DNA from: Silene latifolia
Taxonomy: Eukaryota; Streptophyta; Magnoliopsida; Caryophyllales; Caryophyllaceae
Length of the DNA stretch: 64,000 nucleotides
NCBI RefSeq assembly: GCF_048544455.1
Contig: NC_133534.1
Location: 30,332,217 to 30,396,216 of the forward strand
Direction: 5' to 3'
Shown here: in pieces, positions 32,169 through 46,053 of the stretch
Position numbering within the stretch: position 1 is the stretch's first letter
Layout of the letters: the number at the start of each line of letters is the position of its first letter
Made by a program: the position numbers and the translations under genes
Notes under the pieces: generated by a model
Told to the model about the DNA's origin: nothing
Seen by the model: the letters and a program-made list of their open reading frames with translations, nothing else
The model's database searches: none

Positions 32169-33811
32169 ATGGAGTGCAGCCTGACAAACAGGAATTGTGC
32201 ACGGAGGTTGAAAAGAGGTTTACACCGTACATCGGGCAGGAGTTTGGGGGGGATTGAGGATGCGGTAACATTTTATAAGATATATGTCATTGCTTGTGTG
32301 TTTGATGTGCGTAGGTACACAACGCAAAAGTGGCATGACGGAGAGATAAAGTCAAAGCTTGTTGTTTGGAATCGAGAAGGTTTCGCTCACAAGGCGGCAA
32401 ATAAAGATCAGAGTGACGGACTAGTTGGAGAGAATTCACAGAGGAGAACCAGAGTCACTAGAGTGGGGTGTAAATCGAGGATAAGACTATATATGAAGAA
32501 TGGTGTTCTATTAATTGACCGATTCTATGAGGGTCACAATCACGAGCTTATCTCACTTAAGGACAGAGAGTTCTAGAAATTGTCGCGCAACATAACAAAT
32601 TATCTCATGATGATAATCGTTTAGAACTCAAGGGTTAGTATTATATCATCACTGTCAATACTAATTCAATAAATCCATTCACGTTATATATGTCATATTT
32701 GTTATTAATTGACAGATAAAGATAGGAGAAACAAGGACCTACAAAATCTGCAAAGAACACGTGAATGTATTCGAAAACATTGAAGCAAGCTTAAATGATT
32801 TTAATAACTTCCATAGGGATGTTAAATGTTTCATTCACGAACGTGATCGTCAGTTGTTCGTAGACCATTTTAAGGAAATGACTGAAACAAGAATAGGTTT
32901 CTACTTTGACTATGATATTGACGATGATGGCAGCCTACATAAGGCTATATGGGCGGACAGTACTGCCAGAGAGAACTACAAGATATTTGGTGATGCGATG
33001 TCATTCGACCGAACTTACTCGATAAATAATTATTCTATGGTTTTCACATCGTTCACTGGTGTGGATCACCATCAACGATCAGTAACGTTTTGTGGGGCTC
33101 TAATTGCAAGGGATGATTATGAGTCATTTAATTGGGTTTTTTGCCAGTTTTTACATACAATGGGGGGGGGGGGAAGGAACCCGAGTACATAACTACAGAT
33201 CATGACCTGGGTATTATCAAACCTGTCCCTCTTGTTTTCAAAAAAGCGCGGCATCGGTTTTGTATGTGTCATATAATGAACAAAGTGCCCATGAAGTTTG
33301 GTGCCTCTAGGAGTGATTATTCTGACTTCATGGGGAAACTTAATGACATTATATGGGATGAGGAGCTTGAACCAGCAGAATTCGATGCTATCTGGGAGCA
33401 AATTATTCAAGAGCATGGTATTGATACCAATGATTGGTTTGCGGACACGTGTGCTATAAGGGGACAGTGGGTGATGGCACATTGCAGAGACTTGAAGATG
33501 GCGTCTGTTATGAGGAGGACACAAAGATCAGAGAGCGAAAATAGCTTTTTTAAGAGGTTTGAGCATAAGTCAGGAACATTGGTTAAGTTTTGGATGCGTT
33601 TTGAGAGCGCTATGGACAAACAAAGACATACACAAAAGCAGCTTGACAACATTGATAAGCACTCGTCCCTGAAGACGTCAACACATCTAGCGTTAGAGAG
33701 TCATGGTGCAAAGGTGTACACCTATTCAGCTTTCTACACCTTCACGGAGGAGGCCATATACTCAATTGATACATGTAGAATAGGAGGTTTCACTGAGAGA
33801 GACGAGCTAGA
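32169..33811 (+). pseudogene. MULE transposase, FAR1-like DNA-binding and DDE core exons
   Basis: 5' portion of a FAR1/FHY3-related MULE transposase. ATG 32169 follows ACAAAA. The FAR1 zinc-finger domain occupies about 32260-32570 (KSKLVVWNREGF, TRVGCKSRIR, FYEGHNHEL); a TAG at 32574 replaces a codon before KLSRNI. After an intron (about 32637-32715) the DDE transposase core follows: KEMTETRIGFYFDYD, FGDAMSFDRTYSIN with the first acidic residue, GALIARDDYESFNWVF. A run of G at 33163-33172 shifts the frame. Beyond it ITTDHDLGI, RHRFCMCHIM and SESENSFFKRF continue to 33811, where copia-1 interrupts. The conserved WHI is CHI here. Non-functional as read. Confidence 0.88.
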
Positions 33812-35086
33812 TGTTGGGAAATGTGTCCTCAACAATAGTGCGATCACATGATTTAAATATCATTATTAAATCTCATTTTAAGAATACATGTGGGATGTAG
33901 TATTTTACAAGTCAACTGGTCCACACATATCGGTAATGATTGGCTGACTAGAGTTTGACATTACTGTCGTGCGACGGTGGTGATCAGTTGATCCCCTTAG
34001 GTCATACCTATAGGGAAATACTCTTAATTGATTATTTAATTAATCGTATACCGATACGAGTTAATTAAATTGCTTAAAATTGACGGATGATTTTGTGAGT
34101 ATAATTTACGTATCTTATTGTAAATGTGATTAAATAAGACACGGTCTAAGTAATCGAATTATTTTATTACTTGGATGAAATTATTGTTTACAGAAACAAT
34201 TGAATCGGAATGAATAAATTATTATAAATACAGAATGTTGTAGTTTATAATTTGGAAACATTTTTGGTACAAGTAATTACGAATTACTAGTCGATTTTGT
34301 AAATGACATATTTTATGAGTATGTTGATTTTTAATATGTTAAAAATACATTACATTGTGACATGTCATGTAACATGTCACATATGACAAATTTGACAAAT
34401 GACAAAAATAAAATGGATTCTCCATTTTATGTCTAAAAACCGAAAATGGTAAGGGAGTGTAAGAGATGTATTGTGTTTTTATCTTGAGTGGAAAACACAA
34501 TTATCATATCTAATAAGTAGCCTTGCACACCTACCTTTTAGAGAAGAGCAATAATGAAATGCATTGGGTATTCTACCCAAGGTAATTTTGGCCACTCCAC
34601 ATGAAAAGAGAAGTGAGCTTTTCTCTTTGATTATTCATTCAATCTTCCCATCTAATTTTCTAGTGTAAGAAAATTCATCAAATGCTCTCTACAATCTTAT
34701 GAGATTTCTAGAGAAATAAATCACAAAATTCCTCTTCTCTCAACCGAAATATGTGAGAGTACAAAAAACATTTTGTGTCATATTTTTAAGTAAGACTAAT
34801 TTTAATACTAGATCATATTATTTTAGTCTTTAAGATGTATTCCTTGGGTATATGCTTTTGGGAGGGATTCTACTCTTGAATCCTTGTTCTTCCATTTGGA
34901 GAGCTCAAGAACAAGTGAGTAGGAGGACTCACTTGTGCCCATAAGAACCGAAATTACAATGTAAGGGTGATTTCTTCTCTATTTTATTATATTGTTTGCA
35001 TGCATAAAATCCGTAATTAATTTTATGACAAATTATTTCGACATATAAGAGTATGTTTGTATGTGTATGAATCTACTTTTCCTTCA
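33812..35086 (+). repeat. 5' LTR of copia-1
   Basis: 1,275 bp, TGTTGGGAAATG to TTTTCCTTCA. Nearly identical to 41307-42582 except for a few differences, three of them at positions that also separate the two LTRs of copia-2. Confidence 0.93.
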
Positions 35087-35087
35087 A

Positions 35088-35102
35088 TCGGTATCAAGAG
35101 CC
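35088..35102 (+). other. Primer-binding site of copia-1
   Basis: TCGGTATCAAGAGCC, initiator tRNA-Met type but with an extra A compared with CGGTATCAGAGCCA in copia-2 (55207-55220). Confidence 0.75.
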
Positions 35103-38100
35103 ACGGTTTTTTGCATGCAAATTGGTTAAAAGTTTTTCCGAGTTATAAGAATAACAAATAAAACTTGTAAAATTTGTGTTATTATGATATATCACGAAAT
35201 TATTACATGCATGTTAATATTTCTGGTCCTAAAATGTTTTAGGATATTTTGGTTAATTTTTCGGATTTTTATTGTTCATAATTTACAATAATGGCATTTA
35301 AATGTGATTTTATAAGTAAAAATGTCATTTTTGGTCTAAAATTAGCTATACTTCGAGTTTTCACTTGGTTTTTGGATATGTTGTTACATATATTATTTTG
35401 AGATAACCTGTAAATTTTCATAATTTTTGGACTTGTTATGCTCGAAAAATGAATTTCTCATTATTAAATTCGGATTTAAGTGTAAAATAGGTTAATATGA
35501 ATTAAATTTCGAATCTGGTCATAGAAAATTAATATGTTGTCACATGCAATTTTACAAGATGTGTGTAAAATAATTGGCTATAAAGAAGTCTTTTTGCATG
35601 ATTTATGGATTTTTGAAGAAAAATAGCATAAATAGTGACATTATTAGTTGAAAATTAATAAAACATACTCTATGACTTAAGAAAAACGTCTAATGTTGCA
35701 TTTTATTATATTTTTCAGATCTAAAAATGAAAAGTTAGTGAAAATAATTTTTCCATATTTTTATGATTATTTTATTAAAAATCAATAAACCGCAACATTG
35801 TTTTTCCGGAAAATTTTCGAAATTTTTAACCTAAGATTTTGAACATTGTGAGTGTCATGGAATTTTTCCAGAATGTTCATGAATTTAAATTTCAAATTTT
35901 GAATTTATTTGAAATTTTGTGATTTATTTGAAGTTTAATGGCTTATTTTTGTATTTTTGGTCCATTTATGAACAATTTTGTATATATGGGTTAATTATGG
36001 TCAAATTATTAGTGAAGACTATATTTTGAGTCCTAAGAGGTTAGGGTAATTAACTTATGCATAAATATGAGTTTATGCATTTTTGTGATTATAAAATGTT
36101 GAAATCACGCAAATCCGTAAAAACCGAGTAATATACGATATTGGCTAATTAAAGGCGATTTAGCATAAAATTGAGCATGTTCTTACATATTATAATGCTG
36201 CATTTTCTTTATGATTGTCATAATTTTAATTTATGTAATTTTTGAATTATGTAATTTTACTTAGTATGGCCTTAGATTTTAATTGGTATTTCCCGAAATG
36301 TATGGGAACATCGATTCGGTTGTAATTTTTTATTGTGATCTCGTATCACCGTTTTGTAATTTAATAGATTTATTTTATTTTAGTTACAAATGTATAATAG
36401 GAAATTATGTAATTTGTTATGTAATTTTATTCATTCCGGAGTTCCCAAAGACGGATTTCTTCAAGAGTGGTGATACATAAAGACGATGTTACCTCGAGAT
36501 GCGTGCCACAACCGAAGTTCAAGGGACCAATGGAGTTGGTTTCCGAATATGTAATAGTTAAATAGTTTTTCTATTTTAGGAAAGGCCATACTAGGATTTA
36601 TTTATTTTATGCTTGCATTTTATTTTATGTCACATGCATCGCTAAATCGCCATAACTAAACATGCATTGTTATTTTATCGAGTTCATCGACCGTGTCAAT
36701 TAGAATTATCGTAGTTCACCGCTTTAGTTCACTTAAAACGTGATAGATAATAAATTGACATGACCTCTCGCTAAAACAATCAATTGAGACATAGCCTTTC
36801 CAAATAGTAGAAACCATGAAAACCTATTTCGCGAGGGAGTGCACTCGGCTACCCCGGGGTACAAACCTTGTTACGTAGGGGAAGTGGGTGATAAATGTTA
36901 ATCCACCGAATTCATGTTGATGAGGGTTTCATCGGCTACCCCGTGCCTAAGTTAATGTGGGTTTGGATAATGGACACATTTATTCGAAATTTGGATTGAA
37001 CTCAACAAAAGTAATTGATAAGGGTTTCATCGGCTACCCCGTGCCCTTGTTGATGTGTTTTGGGCTATAGATAAATATTAGAGTAATTTTATCGACCGAG
37101 AGTTCTAAAAGTAGAATCGATTAAAGAGTTAATCCACCGAGTTATATTGATAAGGGTTTCATCGGCTACCCCGTGCCCAAGTTAATATGAATTTGGATCT
37201 TGGAATCATTTATCATAGTTGGGTAGAGGTCACTATGTAAATGCTATACTTGTTTACAAGTATTAATATAACGATAAATGTTAAGTTTTCCACTATTCCA
37301 TTTTTATATTGTTCTATTTCTTTACCACAATTCATATACGATATCATTTTGATTTTGATACAAATCTCCATTAAAACATCGTAACTAAAGACAAAATTTG
37401 AATTTGCTTCTAAAACCTCAAACGAACCATTGCTAAGGATCTCTTGTAAAGAGTATAGATTAAAGTTATTCATTATCAAACAGGTTTTTGATTCTTGACT
37501 AACACTTCTACTTACAATGGACTATGTTTCATATGCTTAATTGAATTAAGTACCTTGAAGCGATAAATTGTTTTGGTGATTTTATTTTCAGAATTCGTAA
37601 TTGACCAAAATAACGCAACCACTTCAATAAAAGTTTTAAGACTAAAACGAACAAATGAAGAGTAATCTTCATGAATTCAATTTTGCTTCTCAAAGCAAAG
37701 ACTCATTGAAATGAGTGGGAGCATTCTCTTAAACCGTTAAGATGAGGACGAGGTTCAAGAAGTAAAGATTATAATGGAATTGATACAAGGTAATGTTAAA
37801 GGTAAAGTTGTTGAGAATGACGATACTAAACCTATCAATCCCGAACGATAAAGTTTCCATTGTATTAAATGTTAGACACGAGAAAGGAAACTACCCCAAA
37901 TTATTGAAGTATCAACAAGTTAGTTGTGGGACATCTAATTGAACCTACTTCTTTAAAATGTTTATTTGATTAAACATAAAATTTTGCTAGTACTACTTCG
38001 TCAATATTAGAAACCAATGGAGGTTTTCATCATTGTACTTGATACATAGAATGATTAGAATATGACGACTAGCAACAATAATATCGAGAGATAGAGTAAT

Positions 38101-41100
38101 TGTATACTCAATCTAGTTTTTGGATTTAAAGTTGTACTTAATTTTGACTATTAAGTGCATAAACTCTAAATAAGAATATAAACTTGTTAATATACAAAAG
38201 AGGTTTTCACTTATGTGACCCTATACACCACGATTTGATGTATGGCTAGCCCATGATCAAGGTGATTATATTCTAAACCAAACTAGAATGATATATCATG
38301 TAGATGATGTAAGATTCAAATTGGTAACCCAAGATTAAACCTTAAATTTTGGAATGATGAACGCAAAGAGTTATCGAGTACTCTTGAAACCATTAGATTG
38401 TTAATGGTATATGCGTATCTTGTATTTAAAGCAAGATGTCTCGTGCCTTTTGGTAGAAAAGGAGATCGAGGTTGTAAATCATCTATCCAAAATAGGTTGA
38501 TCATTATCTTTTACCAACGATTTAAGTCGACACTAATATGTTCACTTAATAAGGTAAATAGAGAAATCTTTGAAGAATTTCAAAGAGTTCAAGGAATCAC
38601 GATTTAGTCGTGATGGGATTATCAAAGTGAAGACTTTGATATAAGCCAAATGAATTGTGATATAGTATCACAAATTAATCTCTCTTAACACGCATTATGG
38701 GATAATGTATGATTGGATAAGAATTCAAACGCTATTCGATATGGTTTGGTTTTCAATCAAGTTACTTTGAGTTACTTGATCCTTTTGGGGATTTTATCAT
38801 TTTGTCTAAATTATTTTTCCACTAAATCGAATCATATGAGATATGAAATGGTAAGGGTACCATGGTTGTAAGTTTTTCACAAGAAACAAATGCTCATTTT
38901 TCCCTTGCAATTACCACGAGCACGACGGGTTTGCGGCTCATGAAACTGTCTTTCTAAAATACAAGTTTATTTTTGGAAGACAGAGTGGGAGAAATTTTTC
39001 AAGAGCCACAATGAATGCCACAGAGAATGTTATGTCGCAAGAAACTGGTCTTTCTTGGCTACATGAGACGTTTTGTGTAAAATATTGTTTCTTTAAAAAC
39101 CTAGGAGGTTAAATTCGTCACTTGTTAAAAATGATGAATTCATGCTACTTTTAAGAAAGTAAAGAGATTATAACTTACAAAAGAAATTGGTTGATTCAAG
39201 TTGATTACTTCTAGAAAGTAATGAACATATGACTTACATAGGAGTGTTTAAGTCACAACTCAATACAAGGCTCAGAGCCATGAAAATCCGAAACAAAAGG
39301 GCTTGATTAGTGACAAATTGTTTTGTACTAATAAAGAGAGATTTCAAAGCAATATTGGTTGCAAAGGGTTTTGCACTAATTGAAATGCTTAAGTCTATTT
39401 GGATCTTCTTAGGGATTGTGTTTCATTATGAGGTTATGAAATACATAACAAGTGAATCTAAAACCCACTTCTTCAATAGAAGGAATGTATTCAATACATA
39501 TCATGAGTTTAGTAGATTCTTGCAATCCTAAGATAATGTGAAACTTAAGAGAGGGTCTTAAGTAGGACATCAATGAGTTAGAATCAACATTTTTATCATG
39601 TGATAAAACATTTCTCGATAAGTCGAGAAGTTGTGTTTATACATGAAGTTTAGTGGGAGTTACGGAATTTTTAATTAGTCCGATATGTGGATGACATATT
39701 GATCATTAGGAATGATTTAAGACTTTTGGAGTATTACAATACATCTTTAATATCCAGATTTATGAAGATAAATTCACATGATATTAGCGTCAATAAGAAG
39801 TCTTATGTTGATAAGATTCATGACTAGTTCAATTAAATTGAACATATTTGATTGATTCCATTTGCTTCCGCTATCAAATCAATTAAATAGAAAATGATGT
39901 AGAACACTTCATATACTTTGAGTATGATGAATTGTTTTCAAAATCGAATTTAAGTAATCTTTACCAAGTAAGCTATAAAGATTACCCTTAAGTGCATGCA
40001 GAAGCATTAAGGAAGTAAAGCAAAGTGTTTATGATGCAATATTGTGTAAGGGTGTTACACAAGTGACAATTGACAATTGAGATTGCGCATGGTTTCCGAC
40101 AAAACCATAATCAAAACACATTAGGATGGTTAAGATACCATTGTGGCAATGTTAATTAAGAAGTAGATTTTCTAGAATCGTTCTAGGCAATAAAGAACAA
40201 TGAGAGATATTTATAACGGAAATTGAGTACACTTGCGATCATGAGATGTGTAAGAAGGATGAGTCCCGCACACCGTGAAAACAGTGGGAGCTATTCTTAG
40301 GCTAGAGGGCTTATGTCTTGATTGGATCTCGACACGTACTCAGAAAGTTTTGTAATGCAAATGTATACATTACAAAGGAAAACGAGTATGTAGTAAGGTT
40401 GAGTAAGGTACAAGAAATTGATAAAACCTACTAATCAAAGCCTTCTCAAAGGCTAAACATGATGAGTCATGTCATTTCAATTGAATTGAAATGAACAACT
40501 ACATACAAGATCAAATTAGATTATAGAACATGAAATAGTAATCAAGCATTGACTATTCATGTGTGATAATCGTATTTGTCGTTCGAGTTTTATTTTAAAA
40601 CTCTTTTATTATACTTTGTTACATCCAAATGGGTTGTGGAGACAATTGAACCCCGTTAAAGTGAACACGGATTAACATTGTATTTGCCCATAGTTACTTG
40701 TATGAGGTGACATCTCGAAGTGACTAAAGTGTGATGCGATTGATGGCAAGTTCAAGTGCCATAGAGTCATGTGAGATGACTAGTCGATCACATAGGCAGA
40801 CTATTAGGAACGTTTTGTCGGGCCTTATGACCGCTTATAGAGTTCTGGCAAATTTATATAGCCTGGTCGTGGCGAGAGCTGCTATAGTATTCAAATGAGT
40901 CGATTCTTTTGACTAAAGACTATTCACCTAAGATGGCACAGTTTCAGATTAACTTTGATTTGTGTTACTACGACCTTCGTAAATGGGGTCAAATGGGCAT
41001 ATTTTGGGTTATGATGGTTGTGGCTAGTCGAAGGGAATAAGTGCGATAGGAATTGTCCACCCCCTTGTCAGGGTTATAACAATATCTCAGGGCCACTCGA

Positions 41101-41292
41101 GGAGTAATGAACTGGAAATGCGTGGCCACGCTCGGAATGTATCTATGATAGATAAATCCGGTCAATCAGTTATTCTCCAGATCGAGGAAACCACTCTCGA
41201 TATGATCACTTGCAAGTACGACCTGAAAGACACCTTGCATTGAGTGGGAGATAGTAATAGGACAAGAGAATTGGTGACGCACACTTGTCGAG
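35103..41292 (+). pseudogene. Decayed gag-pol interior of copia-1
   Basis: About 6.2 kb with no frame longer than about 90 codons. AT-rich leader 35100-36600, then a repeat group GTTTCATCGGCTACCCCGTG (36840-37170), then pol remnants. Near 37860 is a CCHC-like remnant in the wrong frames; at 39681 RYVDDILI marks the reverse transcriptase. The same gaps and stops recur in copia-2, so this decayed form itself has multiplied. Confidence 0.75.
36840..37180. repeat. Internal CGGCTACCCCGTG repeat group, copia-1
   Basis: Three copies of AGGGTTTCATCGGCTACCCC at about 100-130 bp spacing plus a shorter ACTCGGCTACCCCGGGG copy. The corresponding copies in copia-2 (56960-57300) carry a different, but internally uniform, version. 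Confidence 0.85.
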
Positions 41293-41306
41293 GACAAGTG
41301 GGAGAT
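41293..41306 (+). other. Polypurine tract of copia-1
   Basis: GACAAGTGGGAGAT directly before the 3' LTR, the usual form in plant copia elements. Confidence 0.85.
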
Positions 41307-42582
41307 TGTTGGGAAATGTGTCCTCAACAATAGTGCGATCACATGATTTAAATATCATTATTAAATCTCATTTTAAGAATACATGTGGGATGTAATATTT
41401 TACAAGTCAACTGGTCCACACATATCGGTAATGATTGGTTGACTAGAGTTTGACATTTTGCGTCGTGCGACGGTGGTGATCGATTGATCCCCTTAGGTCA
41501 TACCTATAGGGAAATACTCTTAATTGATTATTTAATTAATCGTATACCGATACGAGTTAATTAAATTGCTTAAAATTGACGGATGATTTTGTGAGTATAA
41601 TTTACGTATCTTATTGTAAATGTGATTAAATAAGACACGGTCTAAGTAATCGAATTATTTTATTACTTGGATGAAATTATTGTTTACAGAAACAATTGAA
41701 TCGGAATGAATAAATTATTATAAATACAGAATGTTGTAGTTTATAATTTGGAAACATTTTTGGTACAAGTAATTACGAATTACTAGTCGATTTTGTAAAT
41801 GACATATTTTATGAGTATGTTGATTTTTAATATGTTAAAAATACATTACATTGTGACATGTCATGTAACATGTCACATATGACAAATTTGACAAATGACA
41901 AAAATAAAATGGATTCTCCATTTTATGTCTAAAAACCGAAAATGGTAAGGGAGTGTAAGAGATGTATTGTGTTTTTATCTTGAGTGGAAAACACAATTAT
42001 CATATCTAATAAGTAGCCTTGCACACCTACCTTTTAGAGAAGAGCAATAATGAAATGCATTGGGTATTCTACCCAAGGTAATTTTGGCCACTCCACATGA
42101 AAAGAGAAGTGAGCTTTTCTCTTTGATTATTCATTCAATCTTCCCATCTAATTTTCTAGTGTAAGAAAATTCATCAAATGCTCTCTACAATCTTATGAGA
42201 TTTCTAGAGAAATAAATCACAAAATTCCTCTTCTCTCAACCGAAATATGTGAGAGTACAAAAAACATTTTGTGTCATATTTTGAAGTAAGACTAATTTTA
42301 ATACTAGATCATATTATTTTAGTCTTTAAGATGTATTCCTTGGGTATATGCTTTTGGGAGGGATTCTACTCTTGAATCCTTGTTCTTCCATTTGGAGAGC
42401 TCAAGAACAAGTGAGTAGGAGGACTCACTTGTGCCCATAAGAACCGAAATTACAATGTAAGGGTGATTTCTTCTCTATTTTATTATATTGTTTGCATGCA
42501 TAAAATCCGTAATTAATTTTATGACAAATTATTTCGACATATAAGAGTATGTTTGTATGTATATGAATCTACTTTTCCTTCA
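41307..42582 (+). repeat. 3' LTR of copia-1
   Basis: 1,276 bp, collinear with 33812-35086. Differs at GGTTGACTAG, ACATTTTGCGTCG and GATCGATTGA, where the 5' LTR has GGCTGACTAG, ACATTACTGTCG and GATCAGTTGA. Confidence 0.93.
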
Positions 42583-43587
42583 CTTGAGGTAACTACTGTT
42601 AAAGATTCGTCCAGGGGAAAGAATTTTGAAGTTGCATACAGTCCAGGTAATTTAATTTACACTTTGGATATGATCACATTTAAACTTTCCATAATATAAC
42701 ATTTACACTATCAATATCATCACATTTACACTTTCCATATAATCACATTTACACTTTCTATTTAATCTCATTTAAATTTCCATATAATCACTTGTTGTCA
42801 TTTAAATTCACATTTACATTAGACATTTACATGTAATAACATTTACACTTACATTCTACATATACTTTAATACAAACACATTTACACTTACATTGTTTGT
42901 AACATTCACACTTACATGATAACCTTAACTGATGACCCAGGTACATGTAAAACAAGCTGCAGTTGTACAATGTTTGAAAGAACCGGCATCCTATGTCGCC
43001 ATATAATATGGATTTTTTCAGAAAATGGGATGAAGACTACACCTGACGATTATGATGTAAAAAGATAGATGAAAGAGTATCTACGATTAAGGATTTTCAA
43101 TTGTAATGGTGAAGGGACAGACAACATGGAAATAATCGATGGAGAACACATTGCAATGTCAATAATGTGGTCGGAGGTTCATCATACTGTAGGGCTCCTT
43201 CGAGGCAAAGGTGTGACTGATGTTGAAAGCTTCTCCGCTATAATTAGGGGATTTAAGGATATGCTATCACCGTTAGGGGAAGTGTTGAATAAAAATCAAC
43301 AAATGGAGAAAATTCTGCATTGTACGGCCAATGAGGTAGTGACGATATTCACACCTAAGAATTCAAAAAACAAGGGTAGCGGTAAAAGAATGTTATTAAC
43401 CAAAACAAAAGCACTTGCCTTGGCTAGAAAACCAAAACGCAAGTGTAAGAATTGCAAGAGAATGATAAATCACGGGAAGAAGAACTGCCCTAACCCCTTT
43501 TTAGCACACACACCATTGTGCGAGGGGTCGTATGACCAAGAAGAAGATGAAGGAGAGGAGGAGGAAGAACTGGAATTAGAAGAATAA
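42583..43587 (+). pseudogene. MULE transposase 3' exons with SWIM zinc finger
   Basis: Continuation of the transposase after copia-1. 42583-42646 encodes VTTVKDSSRGKNFEVAYS up to a GT splice donor. The next exon starts after CAG at 42940 and encodes the SWIM finger CSCTMFERTGILCRH (CxC..CxH intact, 42958-43002). An in-frame TAG at 43066 (usually Trp here; TGG to TAG likely) separates it from 43069-43587, which reads MKEYLRLRIFNCNGEG, a CCHC-like CKNCKRMINHGKKNC and an acidic tail. SWIM fingers help MULE transposases and FAR1 proteins bind DNA or partners. Duplicated with the same TAG at 47101-47747. Confidence 0.88.
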
Positions 43588-43849
43588 TAGACGTCACAAC
43601 AGTGATAATGTAACTTTTGTATTTTGAATGTGTAACTTTAAACTTTGATGTGTTATCACTGGAACGAGGGATTAGGAATTGGTCTCATGGCAGCGTTACT
43701 TTCAACTATTTTTGGTGTAATTTTGAGTAATAAAGTTACCCAGTCAAAGCATCAGAGTTACACTCTCATACGACCAAAATGTCTTTGTTTTATTGAATTT
43801 CCAAACATTGTGTTACATGAACTTATTTGAATTGACAATGTTATTTCAA

Positions 43850-44420
43850 GTAACATTTACACTTATGATTAAATAAAATCTAACTCTTCCTTACACATTC
43901 AATGAAACTTTCATGTGTTATGACACATTTACACATTCAGTGTGATAACATTTACACTTCCTATCTCATTACATTTACACTTTCCCATCTGACCACATTT
44001 AACTTTCAATGAAACTTTCATGTGTATGACACATTTACCCTTTCAGTATGATCCCATTTACACTTCCCATCTCATCACATTTACACTTTCCCATCTGACC
44101 ACATTTAACTTTCAATGAAACTTTCATTTGTATGACACATTTACACTTTCAGTGTGATAACATTTACAGTTCCCATTTAATCACATTTACACTTTCCCAT
44201 CTGACCACATTTAACTTTCAATGGAACTTTCATGTGAATGACACATTTACACTTTGAATATCGTCACATTTACACTTGAGATGTAATCACATCTAACCTT
44301 TCCTCACACATTCAATAACACTTTCATCTGTATGACACATTCACACTTCCCAGTTAATCACATTTACATTTCCCATCTGACCACATTCACGCTTTCAATA
44401 ACACTTTCATTTGAATGAAA
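43850..44420. repeat. CATTTACACT repeat field, unit 1
   Basis: Between the converging transposase and Ulp1-like genes: repeated ACATTTACACTTTC, CCCATCTGACCACATTTA and GAAACTTTCATGTG words with about 90-130 bp higher-order period. Unit 2 copy at 48010-48580. No coding sequence. Confidence 0.85.
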
Positions 44421-44659
44421 CTAAAAATCAATTTCAATTGATTGTCAATTATCATAACAACTGACTCACATGTCCATAAAAGATCGATAACATTACAGAC
44501 ATTAGTTTCAACATTGCCAACCAAAATACGAATAGTTTGTTACAACCAAAAAAACGATAACATGTCCACAAATGGTTTACTTTTTCTCTAAAACATTCTT
44601 CACTTTGCGTTTCTTTTGTAACTTCCCCCATAATTTATCTTTTCCATCTATAAACTCAC

Positions 44660-46053
44660 TCACCTTCGCAATGAAAACGTCTCTGTTTTTTTTATGTCAG
44701 CTAGTACAAGGGTCACCACCAACTCGACTACCAAGTATCGTTGATTCCTCTTCTTCTCCAAGTGTAGATGCTCAAAAGGTTCACCCTCGTACATCAGCAT
44801 ATACATCATACAGAATATCCTAGATTCTGTTATGTTAGGAAGGGGTATTTGTCGCCTGAAAGTAATTTGTCGATGCTTAAGGCTAGTAATGTGGTATCCC
44901 ATGTCGATGGTTCTGGAATCCAAATAATCGCTCATAACTGATGCCTGCAATGAAAGCACGTAAAATTAAATAAACAATATATTGTTCATCCTATTCGAAT
45001 GTGATTTATTGTTATCAGACTTACAACTAGATGAGTAACTTTGCACATTTCAGACTGGTCCCAATTGGGATGAGGTTGGTAGTCAAGGAGATCGACCGTC
45101 TGTGCTTTGAAATTTATACATATGCATGCAAACTGCCCACCAATGTGGACGGGTATGAAAAAAAATCAGCATTCAGGTTGAAAGTTTTATCACAGTCCTG
45201 GATGAAGGTATCCCAAATTAGGTACAACCGATCATTGATGGCATTAGAGTGTGAACCTGGTTCAGGTATATCCAACAGCTGCATGATACACTCCTGTTCA
45301 AAGAAGTGATTGAGACTACATAATAACTAGGAAATTAATGTATGAGTTTTAGGCTTTGGGGGGCGTACCATATGACGTAACCCAAAGAAGGCCATCCTTG
45401 GAAGTAAGTATTCAGCCGATCCACGTGGTTGAGCAACACAGCCCAGGACTCAATCACAACTGGCGACATTACAACCTTAGGAAGCATGGACATGATGTCT
45501 GACCGGCGTAGTGCAGCATGCCTGCTGAACCAAGATATTAATTCGCTGCAGTGAAACCCACGTATATTAATCCATTAAAAATAAAAATTGATTAAAAATT
45601 CAATATCGTAATTAATTGAGCACATTTTAACAAATTGAGAGATACTAACGTATTTTCAAAGTTGTGGCCATCTAAGAAGCAATGGTCCACCGCATGCTTT
45701 CGATACGATCTAACACCCCTGACAACAAGAGTTTGATTCTTCCGTATTTTCAAAGTTTGATTCTTCCGTAAGAAAGTGGAGACAATAGGAGTCTGAGTAC
45801 CAGCAGCCCCACAACCGAGTGAGCATCCCAGACCATCCCCCCCGCCTCGTGGGCGGCTCCTTACGGCTGATATGGGTTGGCTTCCTGAAAACTTCACGGC
45901 TGCAGGTATGACTGCAGGGCTCCCTTCCGCAAGTAAGACTACAGGTATGACCACAGGGATTGCTTCTTCACGGTTAGGGGGTGGGTTTGAGGTACGGGGC
46001 CGCTTACTGTAAATAATCTTCCTCATTACCCATATTCCAAATCTATGCAGCAT
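44660..46053 (-). pseudogene. Ulp1-like (C48) protease gene A, unit 1
   Basis: Minus-strand gene related to SUMO-protease-like ORFs of MULEs. From the right: a Pro/Gly-rich N-terminal exon (46053-45592; SKRPRTSNPPPNREEA). Then an exon at about 45545-45370 (WFSRHAALRRSDIMSMLPKV, WAVLLNHVDRLNTYFQGW), then about 45300-45030 with FFIPVHIGGQFACICINF and TVDLLDYQPHPNW. The last exon, 44959-44660, aligns with the catalytic C-terminal part of gene B (MYMLMYEGEPFEH.., LVLADIKKTE). The usual catalytic His-Trp is QF, and the DCG around the active Cys is degraded. An A8 run at 45158 breaks the frame. A relic with most of the fold still visible. Confidence 0.65.

Larger units (their letters stand above)
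33812..42582 (+). mobile_element. Ty1/copia element, copia-1, non-autonomous
   Basis: 8,771 bp between CTAGA (33807-33811) and CTTGA (42583-42587), a 5-bp target duplication with one change. Joining the flanks restores the transposase frame (..DELEVTTV..). LTRs start TGTTGGGAAATG and end CCTTCA. The primer site, the GACAAGTGGGAGAT polypurine tract and a YVDDILI reverse-transcriptase motif (39684-39704) identify Ty1/copia, but the interior has no long frame. LTRs are nearly identical while the interior is decayed in the same way as copia-2. Confidence 0.92.

Noticed and set aside
36283-39531. Short frames inside copia-1 (36283, 37213, 38398, 39310) and copia-2 (56586, 58560, 60138, 61025)
   Set aside because: Fragments of decayed gag-pol or leader; none has a domain intact.
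43645-43830. 61-codon frame downstream of the transposase (copy at 47805-47990)
   Set aside because: Probably 3' untranslated sequence; no recognisable motif, and duplication alone explains its conservation.
44572-44823. Plus-strand 83-codon frame (and its copy 48732-48983) plus 45031-45309 and 49191-49469
   Set aside because: Antisense shadows of the Ulp1-like exons, which show the family motifs on the minus strand.
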